Assembly (NCBI RefSeq): GCF_016808095.1
Contig: NC_068975.1
Span: forward strand, 3,410,001 to 3,474,000
Reading direction: 5' to 3'
Source: Vigna angularis
Taxonomy: Eukaryota; Streptophyta; Magnoliopsida; Fabales; Fabaceae
Length of the DNA: 64,000 nucleotides
Shown here in pieces: positions 46,224 through 59,700 of the stretch (position 1 is its first letter; each line of letters opens with the position of its first letter). A program made the position numbers and the translations under genes. The notes under the pieces are model-generated. The model was not told the DNA's origin. It saw only the letters and a program-made list of their open reading frames with translations, and did not search any database.

Positions 46224-48444
46224 CATCTTGCCAAAAGACTGGTCCAATTAGAACCAGATTCAACATAACCCCTGTCATTGTTTGAAATCCAAAATGACCA
46301 TATGAATCTACTTGCCCCTTCCCCTTTAGAAAGAATCACAAATTTGTGTTACAATTTAGAAAATGATACCTTTGAAGTATCATACATGCATTCCTTTCTC
46401 CCTTTAGCATCGAAACAAAAACCATTAAATAGAAAAAATATAAATGATGTGCAATTTGAGGTAGGAGCAATAAATGGGTTCCCCTCCACCATTGTTCACA
46501 CAAAAAAAAGGAGAAAAGAAGGGGCATACAATGGTGCTACAATAGTGAAATAGTGTTGCAACATGTCTTTAATTTGTGTCCCTGCCACATGTACAAAACG
46601 AGTGATTAAAAATGTCCAATAACAGAGGGGTGACATAACATGCCATTTGCCACGTTTAAAAAAAGTTAACGTCCTTAGGCATTAAGGATTGAGTTGATGC
46701 ATGTCTTAAGTATAATGACCTAGTAGATCAAATTTTGAAAGAGTAACTAAAACAAAAATTATATTATAGTTTAGAAAATTAAACATAATTAATCCTAAAT
46801 ATAGTATTGATAAAATAATAAATAATAAATATTTAATCATATTTAATGTAGAAATCATGTTATATATTTCGATCTCAAGTCCGTTGAGTGACATAGTTAA
46901 GATCAATAACTACATTTAATGTATTTTTCGCTTTAGAGTTATGGAATTTCGTCATAGTTTTGTCTTTAAAAGACGTCTCAAAGGTTCGAAGTAGGAAGGA
47001 ATATTTAAATTGCGCTTGACCTCAATTCGAGAGTGATGTAAACTTATGGATTGATTTGTTTTTGCATAAATAGTGGGTCCTACTGGTTGGTTTCTACTTA
47101 AAGTTATAATGCTAAGCTAAATAAAAAGCAAAAACAACATACTCTAGTACACTAAACACTTACATCTTCCAAAACCTCTCCTATTTCAACCACTGACCAT
47201 GCCTCAACAATGTTATCATATAAAAGTCACGTCACACCATGTCCAACTCACTTCTTGTAGAATTGCAACCGGACTCAACAAACTCGATATCAAGAATGGC
47301 GATGACATTCTCCTTCTCTCAAATTTTCCCAAGTTCGTCTTCGCATTCCTCAACTTCTCCATTCGTTGCGCCACCATCACCGCAATTAATCACCCAGGTA
47401 GAGGCGGTCAAGTAAGTCATGATGTCCAACGCCAAACTCATCATACGGAGAACAAACGAGGAGGACTTTCCTAACGCTTAAAGGATATGGATGCATTGTT
47501 GTATTCTTTAGGAATAACGAGACTTCAGAAAAAGTGATGTTAATGCATGAGAGGATGGCTACGAGCGTGGAACAACAAGTCGACCAAGAAAACCCTAATC
47601 AATATATACGCAACAAAGTGATGTTTTGATGTGGCGTAAATGTCGTTGGTGGCCTGGATGAGCTTTAAGACAATGAAAGTGAGAAAATACGACAAAGATG
47701 TCATTGCAATAAAGAAAATCCAATCTCCTTGATTAATGACCAAGCAACGTGAGCTAAGTAGAATTTTGAAAAGGGAAGACTCTATATTGAAAAAGAAACT
47801 TTCTGATTCGAAGTGCAACTCAACAATCATGAAATATTTGTTCCACCATGGAAAGCAAACCCAATCCAAGAACTCCTAGTATACTTGAGATAAAAGGGAG
47901 CATAGGCATTGAAGAATGTCATGTCGATGGATATCAAAATGAAACCTACGCCAATTGTGGGAATACTAACAAAACAGTTGAAGACACATGTTTTGTTGAT
48001 TCCAACCATCATATTGTGGATTCCAACCAACATAGCAAAGTAAAGAAACTTAGTGCCAAAATTGTGAAATCAATGATTGAACAATAATAGATAAGAAACT
48101 TCATCGAGCCCAAATTTCAGCTCTTGCTTATGACAATAATCTTAAATGAAAAGTTATCTTAGAACTATTTCAAAAGTGTTAAGAGTAACACATAAGATTG
48201 AATGAAAATTCATTTAAGAGTCCATGTCATGACTAAGGTTGTTTCATCAAATAAAAAACATGGATTTCTATGAGGAAATTTGTAAAAAGAAGGTTTAAGG
48301 AAAATTTTGGTTAGGAAAGATAAGATTATTAAGTTTGTTTATTATGATTTCTCTCTCTTTCATAGGAGTCTACTTAATAAACCTTCAATAATATTTATCT
48401 CTAGAAAGATTTTATGCACCACATAGCTAACCATTTGGGTGGTA
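46224..48444. other. Intergenic DNA without recognisable genes
   Basis: Open frames at 46278-46553, 47199-47474, 47540-47869 (minus) and 47848-48087 have no domain I recognise, no convincing codon pattern and no splice context. They could be decayed gene or transposon fragments. Nothing else stands out. Confidence 0.45.
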
Positions 48445-49065
48445 CCATTATCAACTTATATCGGGACAAATTGGTTCGACCTTCGACCTACGTCAAAATG
48501 GTTTGACCTTCAACCTACACAAAATCAACATGATCTTCGACCTACATTGGATCGTCTTGACTCGCCTTGACTTATGAGTCAAGATGACTCGTCTCGACCT
48601 TCGTCCCAAGATGACTCGTCTTGACCTTCATCCTGAGTTATATAGTCTCAACCTTCGACCCGAGCCAGTTTAGCTTGACCTTTGGCCTTTGGTCTTTGTT
48701 GAATCAACGTAACCTTTAGACGTGATTGACTCAACTCGTTCTTTGTCTTGAGTCGAATTGACTTGATCTTTGGTCCAAGTTGAATCTACTTGACCTTTGA
48801 CTATATTGAATCAGTTCAACCTTCGACTTGAACCAACTCGTCCTGTCCTTTGTCCTGATTGACATGTTTTCTTGACCTTTAGCTTAAGTCGACTTGTTTT
48901 GACCTTTAACTCGAGTCAATTCCTCTTAAATTTTCCTTTGGGCCGAATTGATTCAACTTTCAACCTCAGCCGACTTGAGAGTTTGAATTGACTCAAGTAA
49001 ATCTTCAGTTCGAGCCAATTCAACTTAGCCTTTAGCCCGGGCCAACTCAACTTAATCTTTAAGTA
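48445..49065. repeat. Degenerate minisatellite with tgaccttcgacc units
   Basis: About 620 bp are built from short diverged units of roughly 35-40 bp. Each combines a ttgacct-tcgacc or tttgg-ctt phrase with a gagtcaa-ttgact phrase on the plus strand. Because tcgac/gtcga and tgact/agtca recur, the array has many small inverted matches. It has no coding potential. Confidence 0.7.
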
Positions 49066-49439
49066 AAGGTGAAAGAGTAAAATTTCAATTTTCTTATATC
49101 TTTTAAGATATTTGTAATTCTTTTATTTTATTTATTATACCTTACAAGTTTTCTTAAATTTGTTTAAAATACTTTATTCAAACAAGTGATATTTTACTAT
49201 ACAAAATTAAAAATTCTTCAAATAAATAGATCAACTTTCTAAATTACCTTGTTTAAACACAATGCTATACTTTTAAATTAAAAAAATAAATTCAGTGACG
49301 TATTTAACAAACGAGTATATTAATACCTTGTTAATTGCATACGATGAAAATATAATTCCTCGTTCCCAAATACTCGAAGATAAAAATCGTAACTAACAAT
49401 TAAATTTATAAGTTTACTCCATTTTTGAAAATTCAAAAG
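49066..49439. other. AT-rich spacer
   Basis: Nothing recognisable is seen between the minisatellite and the target duplication of the Mutator-like element. Confidence 0.5.
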
Positions 49440-49448
49440 TTATATTTA

Positions 49449-51006
49449 GGTTTAAACCCTCGGATGATCCTCGCATTTGTATAAAAATCTCAAGTGGGTA
49501 CTCATATTTTCAATTGTCTCAATTGGATCCATATATTTGCAAAATGTCTCAATTGGGTCCAAATATTTGAAAAATTAAGCCATTTAAACCCTATCCGTTA
49601 AATTTTCACAGACGGCGTTAAAATGTGATGACGTGGTGCACGCTGATGTAAAAATGTTTTATTACGTGGATTTTTTTAAAATTAAGAGTTTTTGACGTGT
49701 TAAAATTTATTCCTCCAACCAATCATTGCCGCGACCGCAAGACCAGCCTGCTCGCGAACCCGATCTGCACACTTTTCATCCTGGAGAACTTTTTCCAACA
49801 AGGAGAATAGCTTGAGTTTGAGAACCAAGTCTTGCAACTCGCGGTTAAATCCCTGCGAGATTCGATCCCGGGCTACCAACGTCGTCCATCGCAACCCCAT
49901 GGCTGCTCCTCTTGCATAACCACCAACAATCATCAAGAACCAGAACTGCAAGAATTAGAAAATCCTAACGGAAGATTTCTAAAGTAGAAATCTCAAAACG
50001 CTGCAATCGCGAAAAGAAGATCTCCAAAACTCAAAACGCTGCAATCGCAGAGTGAATCCATAAAGCCCAGTTGCAAGATAACAAATTTAGCACAAAAATA
50101 AACCCCAAATTTTCAAATTTCATAACCCTAAAATGCCAAAACGGAAGATTCACTCCGTTGCCGCGTCGGTCTCCCTTACAACGCTTCGCCACTACCTTCA
50201 CCAGTCATCATAGTTCGCACCCAACCTGTCCACCTTCGCGGTTGCTTTGAGGGTCGTCACAAGAGCCTCCATGAGACCGTGAAAAGCCGTCATCGTAGTA
50301 CACACTGCCACGAAGAGAACGACACGCCTTTACCGCGCCATCGTCGCTTTCTCGCCGACATTGTAGTGCCATCGATGATCCCTCCATGTTGGTTGCCCGC
50401 GAGAAATTGGGAAGAAAGAAGCTGGAGTTTTGAATCCTCATGGAAACGGCACCGCTGCAGGACGCCCTCGTCGTGCCTCGCCGCCAACGTTGAGTCTACC
50501 GTAGTAAAGAAAAAGAGCAAAGGCTTCAAGCTTCTAGATTTCGCAAGATGAAGAGGAAAGAAAATGGAGGATACTAAGGCTCACGAGAAAGGAAACCCAA
50601 GGTTGGGAGAAAAATTTTGCTTAGATATTAAAATGTAGGGCTTGATCAAGGTTTTTCATCCTAATGTATCCAATTAGGATTTTGAATAAAAAAAATATTA
50701 TTTATTAAAAGAAGGAAATTAAGAGGGCATTATAATTCTACTTTTTTTTAATTTATTAAATTCCATGTCATCATTGCAGCATATTTTTTTTAATAAAATA
50801 TCCACCTCACTATATCCACCTCAACACATTTAACGCTGTTTGTGAAAACTTAACGAACATGACTTAATTGGCTTAATTTTTCAAATATTTGGACCCAATT
50901 GAGACATTTTGCAAATATATGGATCCAATTGAGACAATTGAAAATATGAGGACCCACTTGAGATTCTCATACAGATAAATACGAGGACCATCCGAAGATT
51001 TAAACC
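49449..51006. mobile_element. Mutator-like element with captured-looking sequence (Pack-MULE candidate)
   Basis: It has long terminal inverted repeats of about 180 bp (49449-about 49630 and about 50825-51006), which begin ggtttaaa and share ttcaattgtctcaattgg and gcaaaatgtctcaattggg. It is flanked by a perfect 9-bp target duplication TTATATTTA (49440-49448 and 51007-51015). Long TIRs with a 9-bp duplication define Mutator-like elements. The 1.2-kb interior is much more GC-rich than its surroundings, encodes no transposase and has several gene-like frames. It ends about 350 bp upstream of the helicase start codon. Confidence 0.9.
49700..49951 (-). pseudogene. Gene-like fragment inside the Mutator-like element (possible armadillo-repeat piece)
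   Basis: A minus-strand frame of 83 codons contains LVLKLKLFSLLEKVLQDEKC followed by RVREQAGLAVAAMIGW, a pattern like one helical repeat of plant armadillo-repeat proteins. It has no complete domain and ends near the TIR. Further GC-rich frames at 50208-50551 on both strands are not recognised. I infer fragments of host genes, but the donors cannot be named from sequence alone. Confidence 0.4.
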
Positions 51007-51015
51007 TTATATTTA

Positions 51016-51353
51016 TTATGTTTAAATTAATAATTTTACCATTGCAAAAAAAAATTCTCAAAATTTAAAATTTACTTAAAAATTTTGTTTTATAATAATA
51101 TATTTTAGTATTTCAAAATAGTTAAATGTTAATTTTAGATTGTGATTTGTAAACTTTGAAATAGACCCTCCAAGTATTTTATGTAAATTTGTAAGGATTT
51201 TAAAAGGCTATTTAGGTGACTTCACTTCACAGCAATGGGTTGAAAAATGTTTGATCTGACCCGGCCCATTATCGCTCTTTTGCATAGTTTAAATTACAAC
51301 TACACAATGCAGAACCCTTCTAAAAACCTGCGGCAAAAACAAACCAAACAACC
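51016..51353 (+). promoter_or_regulatory. Proximal promoter and 5' UTR of the RH28-like gene
   Basis: Only about 340 bp separate the Mutator-like element from the start codon. The sequence is AT-rich up to about 51230. A GGCCCA (TGGGCC on the other strand; 51263-51268) matches the site II motif common in plant promoters of ribosome-biogenesis genes. The start codon context is aaccATGTC. No clear TATA box is visible. Confidence 0.4.
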
Positions 51354-53685
51354 ATGTCGCCCAGCTTCGTCTTCGAACCTCCCAGCGACGAAGAAATCGA
51401 ACACTCCGAACGAGAAGAGGAAGAAGAAGACGAAGAAGAACCAGAGGAAGCTGAGTCAGGATCAGATTCTGACTCAGAAGAAGAGGAACGGCACAAAGAA
51501 GCGCGGGTTTCGAAGAAGAAAACGCAGTCTCCATGGGACTTCGCCAAATACACGGAATCAGTGGCCGAGGAACACGCTCGCAGGAGCACAACCTCCGTGG
51601 ACGAGAAAATCTCCAAAGCTCTCCGACAACGTTCCACGCCGCTCGTTGCGGAGCTTGACCACAGCTCCGAGTCTGAACTTGATGAACAAGTAATTATTGG
51701 GTTTTCTTTGTTTGCGTGTGTGTGCATTGGTGTACCCTTCTGGGTTTTTACTCTTACACGATGAGAAAAAGTGTTTTTTTTTGTTGGGGAGGATTGACCA
51801 GAAGTGCTTCACTGTTTCAGAAGTTGGTTTTGTTTGGGATTGAAAACGAATTATTGGGTTTTCGTTTTTTATGTGTGTGTGCATTCGTATACTCTTCTGG
51901 TTTTTACACGATAAGAAAAAATGTTTTTCTTTTTGTTGGGGAGGATTGTGAAGAAGTGCTTAACTGTTTCAGAAGTTAGTTTTATTTGGGATTGGGAACT
52001 AATTATTGGGTTTTCGTTTTTTTTTCCGTGGCCGTATACCTTCTGCATACACTATTGAAATTTTTGGTTATTGGGGAGGATTACATAAGTGTTTCTCTGT
52101 TTTCAGAAGATGGTTTTATTTAGGATTTGGATGTTTTCTATATGCTTCAAACGCTGTTTTTTATTTTTGTTGTTCTTTTTGGGCAAATTGAGGAAGGGGT
52201 CTGTCGGGTTTGTTCCAGTCCCAGGGGTTGAAAAATACTGCTTGTTTGTTTAAAAAACTTGATTATTTAGTTATTGAGTTTCTTTAGGAAGATCGTATAA
52301 TGAGTGCTCATTTGTTTCAATAGTAGTGCTAGCAAAATGCATTGCAACACACTCCTGATGTGCTCTGTTATTGGTTAAAATTTATTGGAAGCTATAAGAT
52401 CATGAATGGAGGCTTATTGAAGTAGTGAAACTTGTGTGGAAATTTTTGTTTTCTAATATATTTCAGCTAATAATACTGTGCTTTGAAACGGGTATTAGAG
52501 ACAGTGTTGCTAGCATTTCTCTTGTTTCAGAATTTGCTCTCTGACCAAACGATATGCAATAGTGCTCATTTGTATCAAGAATTGATTTTTTTTTTTAAAT
52601 TTGTTGCTTTTGGTTAGGAAGATTATAAACCGGATGAAGAAGACGAAGAGGAGGGTTATGGTGGTGATAGCAAGTCCTTTTTTGCTCCTTCTGATGGAAC
52701 CTCTTTCCATGCCGATTCCTTCCTGCAGCTTAATTTGTCTCGTCCTTTGCTCCGGGCTTGTGAGGCCCTGGGGTATGCTAAACCAACGCCAATTCAGGTT
52801 TTTATTTTTGGCTTTGTTGATTTTTATGTTAATTCTTAGCATTTATGGTTGCTTAATTAAATGCTATTTAGGATAGATTACCTTCAATATCTTGCCTTGC
52901 TTTATCTTTTGAGTCTTAGCACTGGAATTAGTTGTGTGACTTCATGACGTGTTCTATCTTCATGCTATTTAGGACGCCTGTGCAGACAATTTTACTTTGT
53001 TTTTGGGCGTTTTGAATTTTGATGACAGGCAGCATGTATTCCATTGGCACTGTCTGGTCGTGATATATGTGGGAGTGCCATTACTGGGTCAGGGAAGGTA
53101 TTCTATCTGTTACTTTTCTTCGGGTGTTTGTAAATTTGTGATATCTTGCTTCAGTGTTCCATATATTGTTCATATCATGCTCATGTGTTTCCATGCAGAC
53201 AGCTGCATTTGCACTACCTACGCTAGAGAGGTTGTTGTTCCGTCCAAAACGCATGCGTGCAATAAGGGTCCTCATTCTTACTCCAACCAGAGAATTGGCC
53301 GTCCAGTAAGTGTTACAATTGTACTGATTTTTACTTTAGGATTTTGTTTATTTTGTAAAAGTATTCCAAATATAGTCTAGGAGAGCGCCTATGGATACTA
53401 AAATGTAGTATGAATGTGCTTTTCTTTTCTTTGACCATGTATGATGTGGGCTGACTAGTATATAGGCTTTGCATACTCGTTCTTCATTGTCACTTGCACA
53501 AAAGCTGGAATTAAAGTGGTTCATTGGGTATATAGATGGTTCAGTTCATGGTTGCATTGGATGCATTGGATGGATATAATTTTTGAAACATTTATTGCTT
53601 TTTTAATGCATTTAAATTAATGCATCAAATTCAGATCAGGCACCTTTTAAATCAATGATTTGTATATGAATATATAAAATATAAT

Positions 53686-53718
<33 letters not shown>

Positions 53719-56700
53719 GTATTCATATATTTAATTCTGAAAATTAAGCACATCAAGCAGAAAAGGCTGTAGATTAAATTTTGAGAGTACTCTTTTTATG
53801 GTGATTCATGCTATTTGCTTTCCAAATATACTTATTTCTAATTTTTCTTTGACAGGGTTCACAGTATGATAGAAAAGCTTGCTCAGTTTACTGATATAAG
53901 GTGTTGCCTGGTTGTTGGGGGTCTGTCAACAAAGGTTTGATCACTATTTCAATTTCCTGACAGCTTAATTTGCAAGATTTTTCTGGCGGTTCAGAATAGA
54001 TTTATGTGCCTTTTGTGATGCTTTCAGTTTGCAGTCAGCTGTTATCGTATTGTCCACGAGAATTGTTTTCTTTTGCCTTCTGTCTCTTATAAAACCTGAT
54101 AAATTTTGGGTTTTATACAGTACATTTCCTGTCTGTTTGACAGTTGATACATAAAAATCAATTGAGTTTGAAGGCATTAATTTTCTTTCATACTATCAAT
54201 GAATCTAAATTTGACATGTTTGACACTGTATATGATATGATATCTATTTGTAGACGATATGAATTGATTTAAGAAAGAATTTTGTAAAAGTAACCTTTTC
54301 TGATGACTAATTAGATTAGTGAGCCTTTGAAGAAATTCCAAACTAATAAACTAAGAGAATATGACGGATTGTATTCAATAAACTAAAACCATTGGTTTCT
54401 TCATAATCAGTGGTCTGTCTCATTTTTTTTTTCCAAATTTTAAATAATTGTGGCTTTTATAGCTATAAAATTTTTCTACTTTTGTCTAGTTGATTGGGGA
54501 CAAAGATTGTCTCCTTTGCTATTTGTGGTTTACAAGCGGTATTTTGCCATCCTAGGTGCAAGAGGTTGCTTTGAGATCAATGCCAGACATTGTTGTGGCT
54601 ACTCCAGGACGCATGATTGACCATTTACGCAATGCCATGTCTGTTGATTTGGATGATCTTGCTGTTCTCATCCTTGATGAGGCAGATCGTCTTTTGGAGC
54701 TTGGATTTAATGCTGAAATTCAAGAACTTGTGAGTTTTAGTGTCCTTTTAATACAAGAACCATTACACTTAAAAATATGCTGTATAAATTTTCCTGATAT
54801 CAATTTTTAAAATAAAAAGTGTTAAAAATGTGTGTTTGTTTAATGTTAAACAGGTTCGCTTGTGCCCCAAAAAAAGGCAGACTATGTTGTTTTCAGCAAC
54901 AATGACTGAGGAGGTTGATGAACTTATTAAGCTTTCCCTGTCAAAGCCCTTGCGCCTTTCTGCTGACCCATCTACAAAACGGCCTGCAACCTTGACTGAG
55001 GAGTAATTTCTTTGTCTCATTATTATTTCTAATCTCATAATCACTTATCTCTACTTCTGTTCTGTATGCTTTGATGATAGTCGGCTGTATGTCGTATTGT
55101 AGTGATCAATAAAAGGTTATTGTGGAAGAAAAATCAATAAGTAATACTTCTTCAATGTTCTTTTGTTGTAAGCAAGTCTTTTAATGGAATGGACATTGAA
55201 TGGTTTTATTTTTTGAACTTTAAAAGCATATGAAGGAGAGCATCTTTCATGCTTGTTTAGAGTATATTTTAATCCATAGAAGTTACTTGTACGAAACTAT
55301 TATTTAAAACATGGGTTCACAAGGTTTTGGCATCAATTAAAATCTTTCAAGCTTTGTTAATTATTTTTTTTCTATTCCAGAGTTGTTAGAATACGAAGAA
55401 TGCGTGAAGTAAACCAGGAGGCTGTTCTTCTTGCAATGTGCTCAAAAACTTTTACCTCCAAAGTCATCATCTTCAGGTTTCATTTATCATTTCCTATGCT
55501 TATTCATGTAGGATTTGATTCTATATCATGAACTGGTTATGGATTCTCATATATTGTCATCATATGAAACTGATTGGCGACAAGTAGGAGGTTGATTTTA
55601 CTACAACTCCAGTGTCATACTATTACTCCTCTAATCTATGTTGGTCTTCACTTGCACTGCTTTATAAGTGTTAAAACACTAAGACATTTTATTCATATAT
55701 GAAAAGTGTAAGTTACAAGGTTATGGTATTCTATATATATATATATATATAGAATACCATGACAGAACACAATTACACAATATAACCCACTTCTCAAGTT
55801 GGGTACACACACAAACAACATCAAACAACAACATAAACATAATACATTTTAACACTCCCCCTCAAGCTGGAGCATATAAATCATATGCACCAAGCTTGGA
55901 ACATATAAACTGAATCCTAGGCCCTCTTAAAGACTTCGTAAAAATATCTGCAAATTGTTCATTAGAATTGACAAATTCTGTAATGAGATCCTTGGACAAT
56001 AACTTCTCTCTGATGAAATGACAATCAATTTCTATATGTTTTGTTCTCTCATGGAACACTGGATTGGAGGCAATGTGAAGAGCTGCTTGGTTATCACAAT
56101 ACAACTTCATAGGCTTGTTTTCACAGAATTTTAATTCTTGAAGGAGTTGTTTGATCCATATAAGTTCACATGTAGCTATGGCCATAGATCGGTATTCAGC
56201 TTCTGCACTAGATCGAGCAACAACACTTTGTTTCTTGCTTTTCCATGATACAAGGTTCCCTCCAAGGAGTACACAATATCCTGTAGTAGATCTTCGATCA
56301 TTCGGACAACCAGCCCAATCTGCATCACAATATCCTTCTAACTCAGTACTTCCCTTGTTCTCATACAATAGTCCATGACCTGGATTCCCTTTTACATATC
56401 TAAGGATGCGGACCACGGCATTCCAATGATCAATATGAGGATTTTGCATAAATTGGCTCACAACTCCCACTGGATAAGAAAGATCAGGTCTTGTTATGGT
56501 GAGATATATCAGTTTTCCAACCAACCTTCTGTATCTTTCTGGATCTGAGAAAGGTTCACCATGGTCTTTCATTAACTTTTTATTTGAGTCCATAGGACTA
56601 TCAATGGGCTTGCAATCTGTCAGACCTGTTTCCTCCAAAATATCCAGGGCATATTTTCTTTGTGAAATGATGACTCCTTCTTTTGATTGTGCCACTTCAA

Positions 56701-59700
56701 TACCAAGGAAATATTTCAACCGACCTAAGTCTTTGGTTTGAAAGTGGTTGAACAAATGATCCTTTAATTGAGCAATTCTTGCAACATCATTTCCTGTAAT
56801 TACAATATCATCAACATAAACCATTAGATAAACACATTTATCAGGAGTAGAATGCCCATAAAACACTGAATGATCTGCTTCACATCGTTTTAATCCGAAT
56901 TGTTGCACAACATGGCTAAATTTACCAAACCAAGCTCGAGGTGATTGTTTCAAACCGTAGAGTGAACGACGTAATTTACAAACTAACTTAGACTCCCCCT
57001 GAGCAACACAACTAAATCCAGGAGGTTGCTCCATGTATATCTCCTCTTCCAGATCACCATGAAGAAATGCATTTTTAATATCCAATTGGTGAAGTGGCCA
57101 TTGTCTAATGGCAGCCATGGCAAGAAATAGACGAACACTACTGATTTTGGCCACCGGAGAAAAAGTATCACAATAGTCGAGACCATAAACCTGAGTATAT
57201 CCCTTTGCGACTAGACGAGCTTTAAGACGATCAATGGCACCAGTAGGACCAACTTTAATAGCATATACCCATCTGCATCCCACGGGTTTCTTATCAGGAG
57301 GAAGAGGTACAAGGTCCCAAGTGCCACTTTTGTCAAGTGCCTGCATTTCATCAATCATGGCTTGTCGCCATCCAGGGTGATCAAGTGCCTCACGAACATT
57401 ATTAGGAACTTTGATGTTAGAAAGGGAGGAAACAAAGGAGAAATATGTAGGAGACAGACGATGGTAACTTAAAAAATTATAAACAGGATAAGGATTTCGA
57501 GTAGATCGAATACCTTTTCGAAGAGCAATAGGCCAAGCCTGATTTGAGTCAAGAGAGGACGAAGAGGATGAAGGATCCATGGTCTGAGAATCTGATGGAG
57601 AAGGAGTTGAGTCTCGAGGATCTTCAGGCACGGAGGAAGGTGGTTCAACAATATCTTGTGCATTCTGAGTTTGAGCTAAAGATGGAGAAGCGGGAATGAC
57701 CAAGGGATCACATAATGGTATAGGAAGCATCTCTTCAACAGATGAAGGATACTCCTTGGAAGACAAGAAGAAGGGTGTATCCTCAAAAAAGGTGACATCA
57801 GAAGACATATAATACCTTCTTGTGGAGGGAGAATAACATCTATATCCTTTCTGAATGCGAGAATATCCCAAAAAGACACATTTAATAGACTTGGGAGAAA
57901 GTTTATCAAGACCAGGAGAAACATTATGGACAAAACATGTACACCCAAATACACGTGGGGGAATATGATACAGGGCGTCATTTGGAAAAATAACAGAATG
58001 AGGAACTTTATTCTCAAGAGAGGAAGACGGCATCCTATTGATTTGAAAACAGGCAGTGAGGATTGCATCCCCCCAATGATGAACAGGAACATTAGTATTT
58101 AACATCAGAGAACGTGCTGTTTCAATAAGATGTCTATTCTTTCTCTCAGCTATGCCATTTTGTTGTGGAGTGTGAGGACATGTTGACTGATGTAAAATTC
58201 CTTTGGAAGATAAAAATGAAGAAAATGCAGCAGAAAAATATTCCTTAGCATTATCACTTCTGAGAATTTTAATTGTCTTTCCAAATTGATTTTGAATTTC
58301 ATTAACAAAGGACATAAAAATGGCTAAAAGTTCAGATCTCTCTTTCATAAGATAAACCCACGTACATCGAGAAAATTCATCAATGAAGGTTACAAAATAG
58401 TTAAAACCAAAGGAAGTAACCCGACTCGGTCCCCAAATATCAGAGTGAATGGTAGAAAAAATAGACTTACATCGTGTCTCAGATTTCTTTGGATAAGAAG
58501 ATCTAACATGTTTTCCTAACTGACAAGACTCACAATCTAAGACAGGAATGTGTTTAAGACTTGGAACCATCAACTTCAGCTTAGACAAATTTGGGTGACC
58601 CAAACGATCATGTAAAATTTTAGGAGATGAAGTTGAAATGCAAGAAACAAGAGAGGTAGGTTTTAGGAAATACAATCCTCCTGACTCATATCCTTCTCCA
58701 ATTCGACGACCCGTACCATGTTCCTGTATGACAAAGGAAGTAGCAGTAAATGTTATAGAACAATTTAATGAACGTGTCAATTGACTCACGGACATTAAGT
58801 TATAAGGACAATGAGGAATATACAAAACAGAATTTAAGTTCAGTGAGGGAGATAAAGACACTTTGCCGATTCCTTGAGATGTCAATTTGGATCCATTGGC
58901 AATAGTAACTAACTGAGGAACTTTTTGAGAGGTAATGGAGGAAAACAAACGAGTGTTACCAGACAAATGATTTGAGGCACCTGAATCAAGAATCCATGAA
59001 CCTTGAGATTCCGCAGATTGTGAGATACGTGCACTTGACATACTTGGCACTAAAGGAAACTGACAATGGCCAGTGGATTTCTCAAACTTGTATCTCAAAA
59101 ATTCTTGATACTCTTCATTTGAACATTGCACATACCCACTTCGACTACTATGGCATCCTCCATTAGCTCCGTTCCTTGAAGTGGCAGATAAGGAGAAATT
59201 AGTTTTAGTAGACGATGTCATTCTAGATTTGTGAGTAGGATCCAAAAAGAAACAAGGTCTTATGACTATGGGAAATCAGAATCCCTCTTCAACCATACTA
59301 AGAAATGAAGCTCTCCAATGTGAAATTTAAGAGAGAAAACCCTAGGTGCAAACAACAACTACCAAACCAGCGAAGCAAGGGGCCAAAACACGCTGAGGAA
59401 GCTACGAAAAACTGTCTGCAATGGCACAGTGTCGACCCAGTACAGAGAAGGCTGCGCGTGAGGAACACGCGCCGGAGAGTCGCCGGAAACAGGCGGCGCG
59501 TGAGGACCACGCGCCGGGAACTTGCTGGAGATATGTGGCGCGTGGCGGCGCGTGAAGATGAGTCTGCTCTTGACTCCGACGATGTTGGCCGTCGCTCGAG
59601 AAGACGGTCCAGATCCGCTGGTCACCGGTCAAAACCGTGACGGTGGCCGGACGGTGGCCGGCGTAGATCGGAGAGAAGCTGCGCGTGGAGGAGCGTGTGG

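Noticed and set aside
47199..47474. 91-codon plus-strand frame
   Set aside because: It has no recognisable domain or supporting context and is too short in AT-rich intergenic DNA to call a gene.
51289..51727. Antisense frames over exon 1 of the RH28-like gene
   Set aside because: The sense frame encodes the expected acidic helicase N-terminus and splices in phase; the antisense serine-rich frames mirror GAA/GAG codons.
56983..58092. Alternate minus-strand frames within Copia-5 pol
   Set aside because: They lie wholly inside the intact 1127-codon pol frame in another phase.
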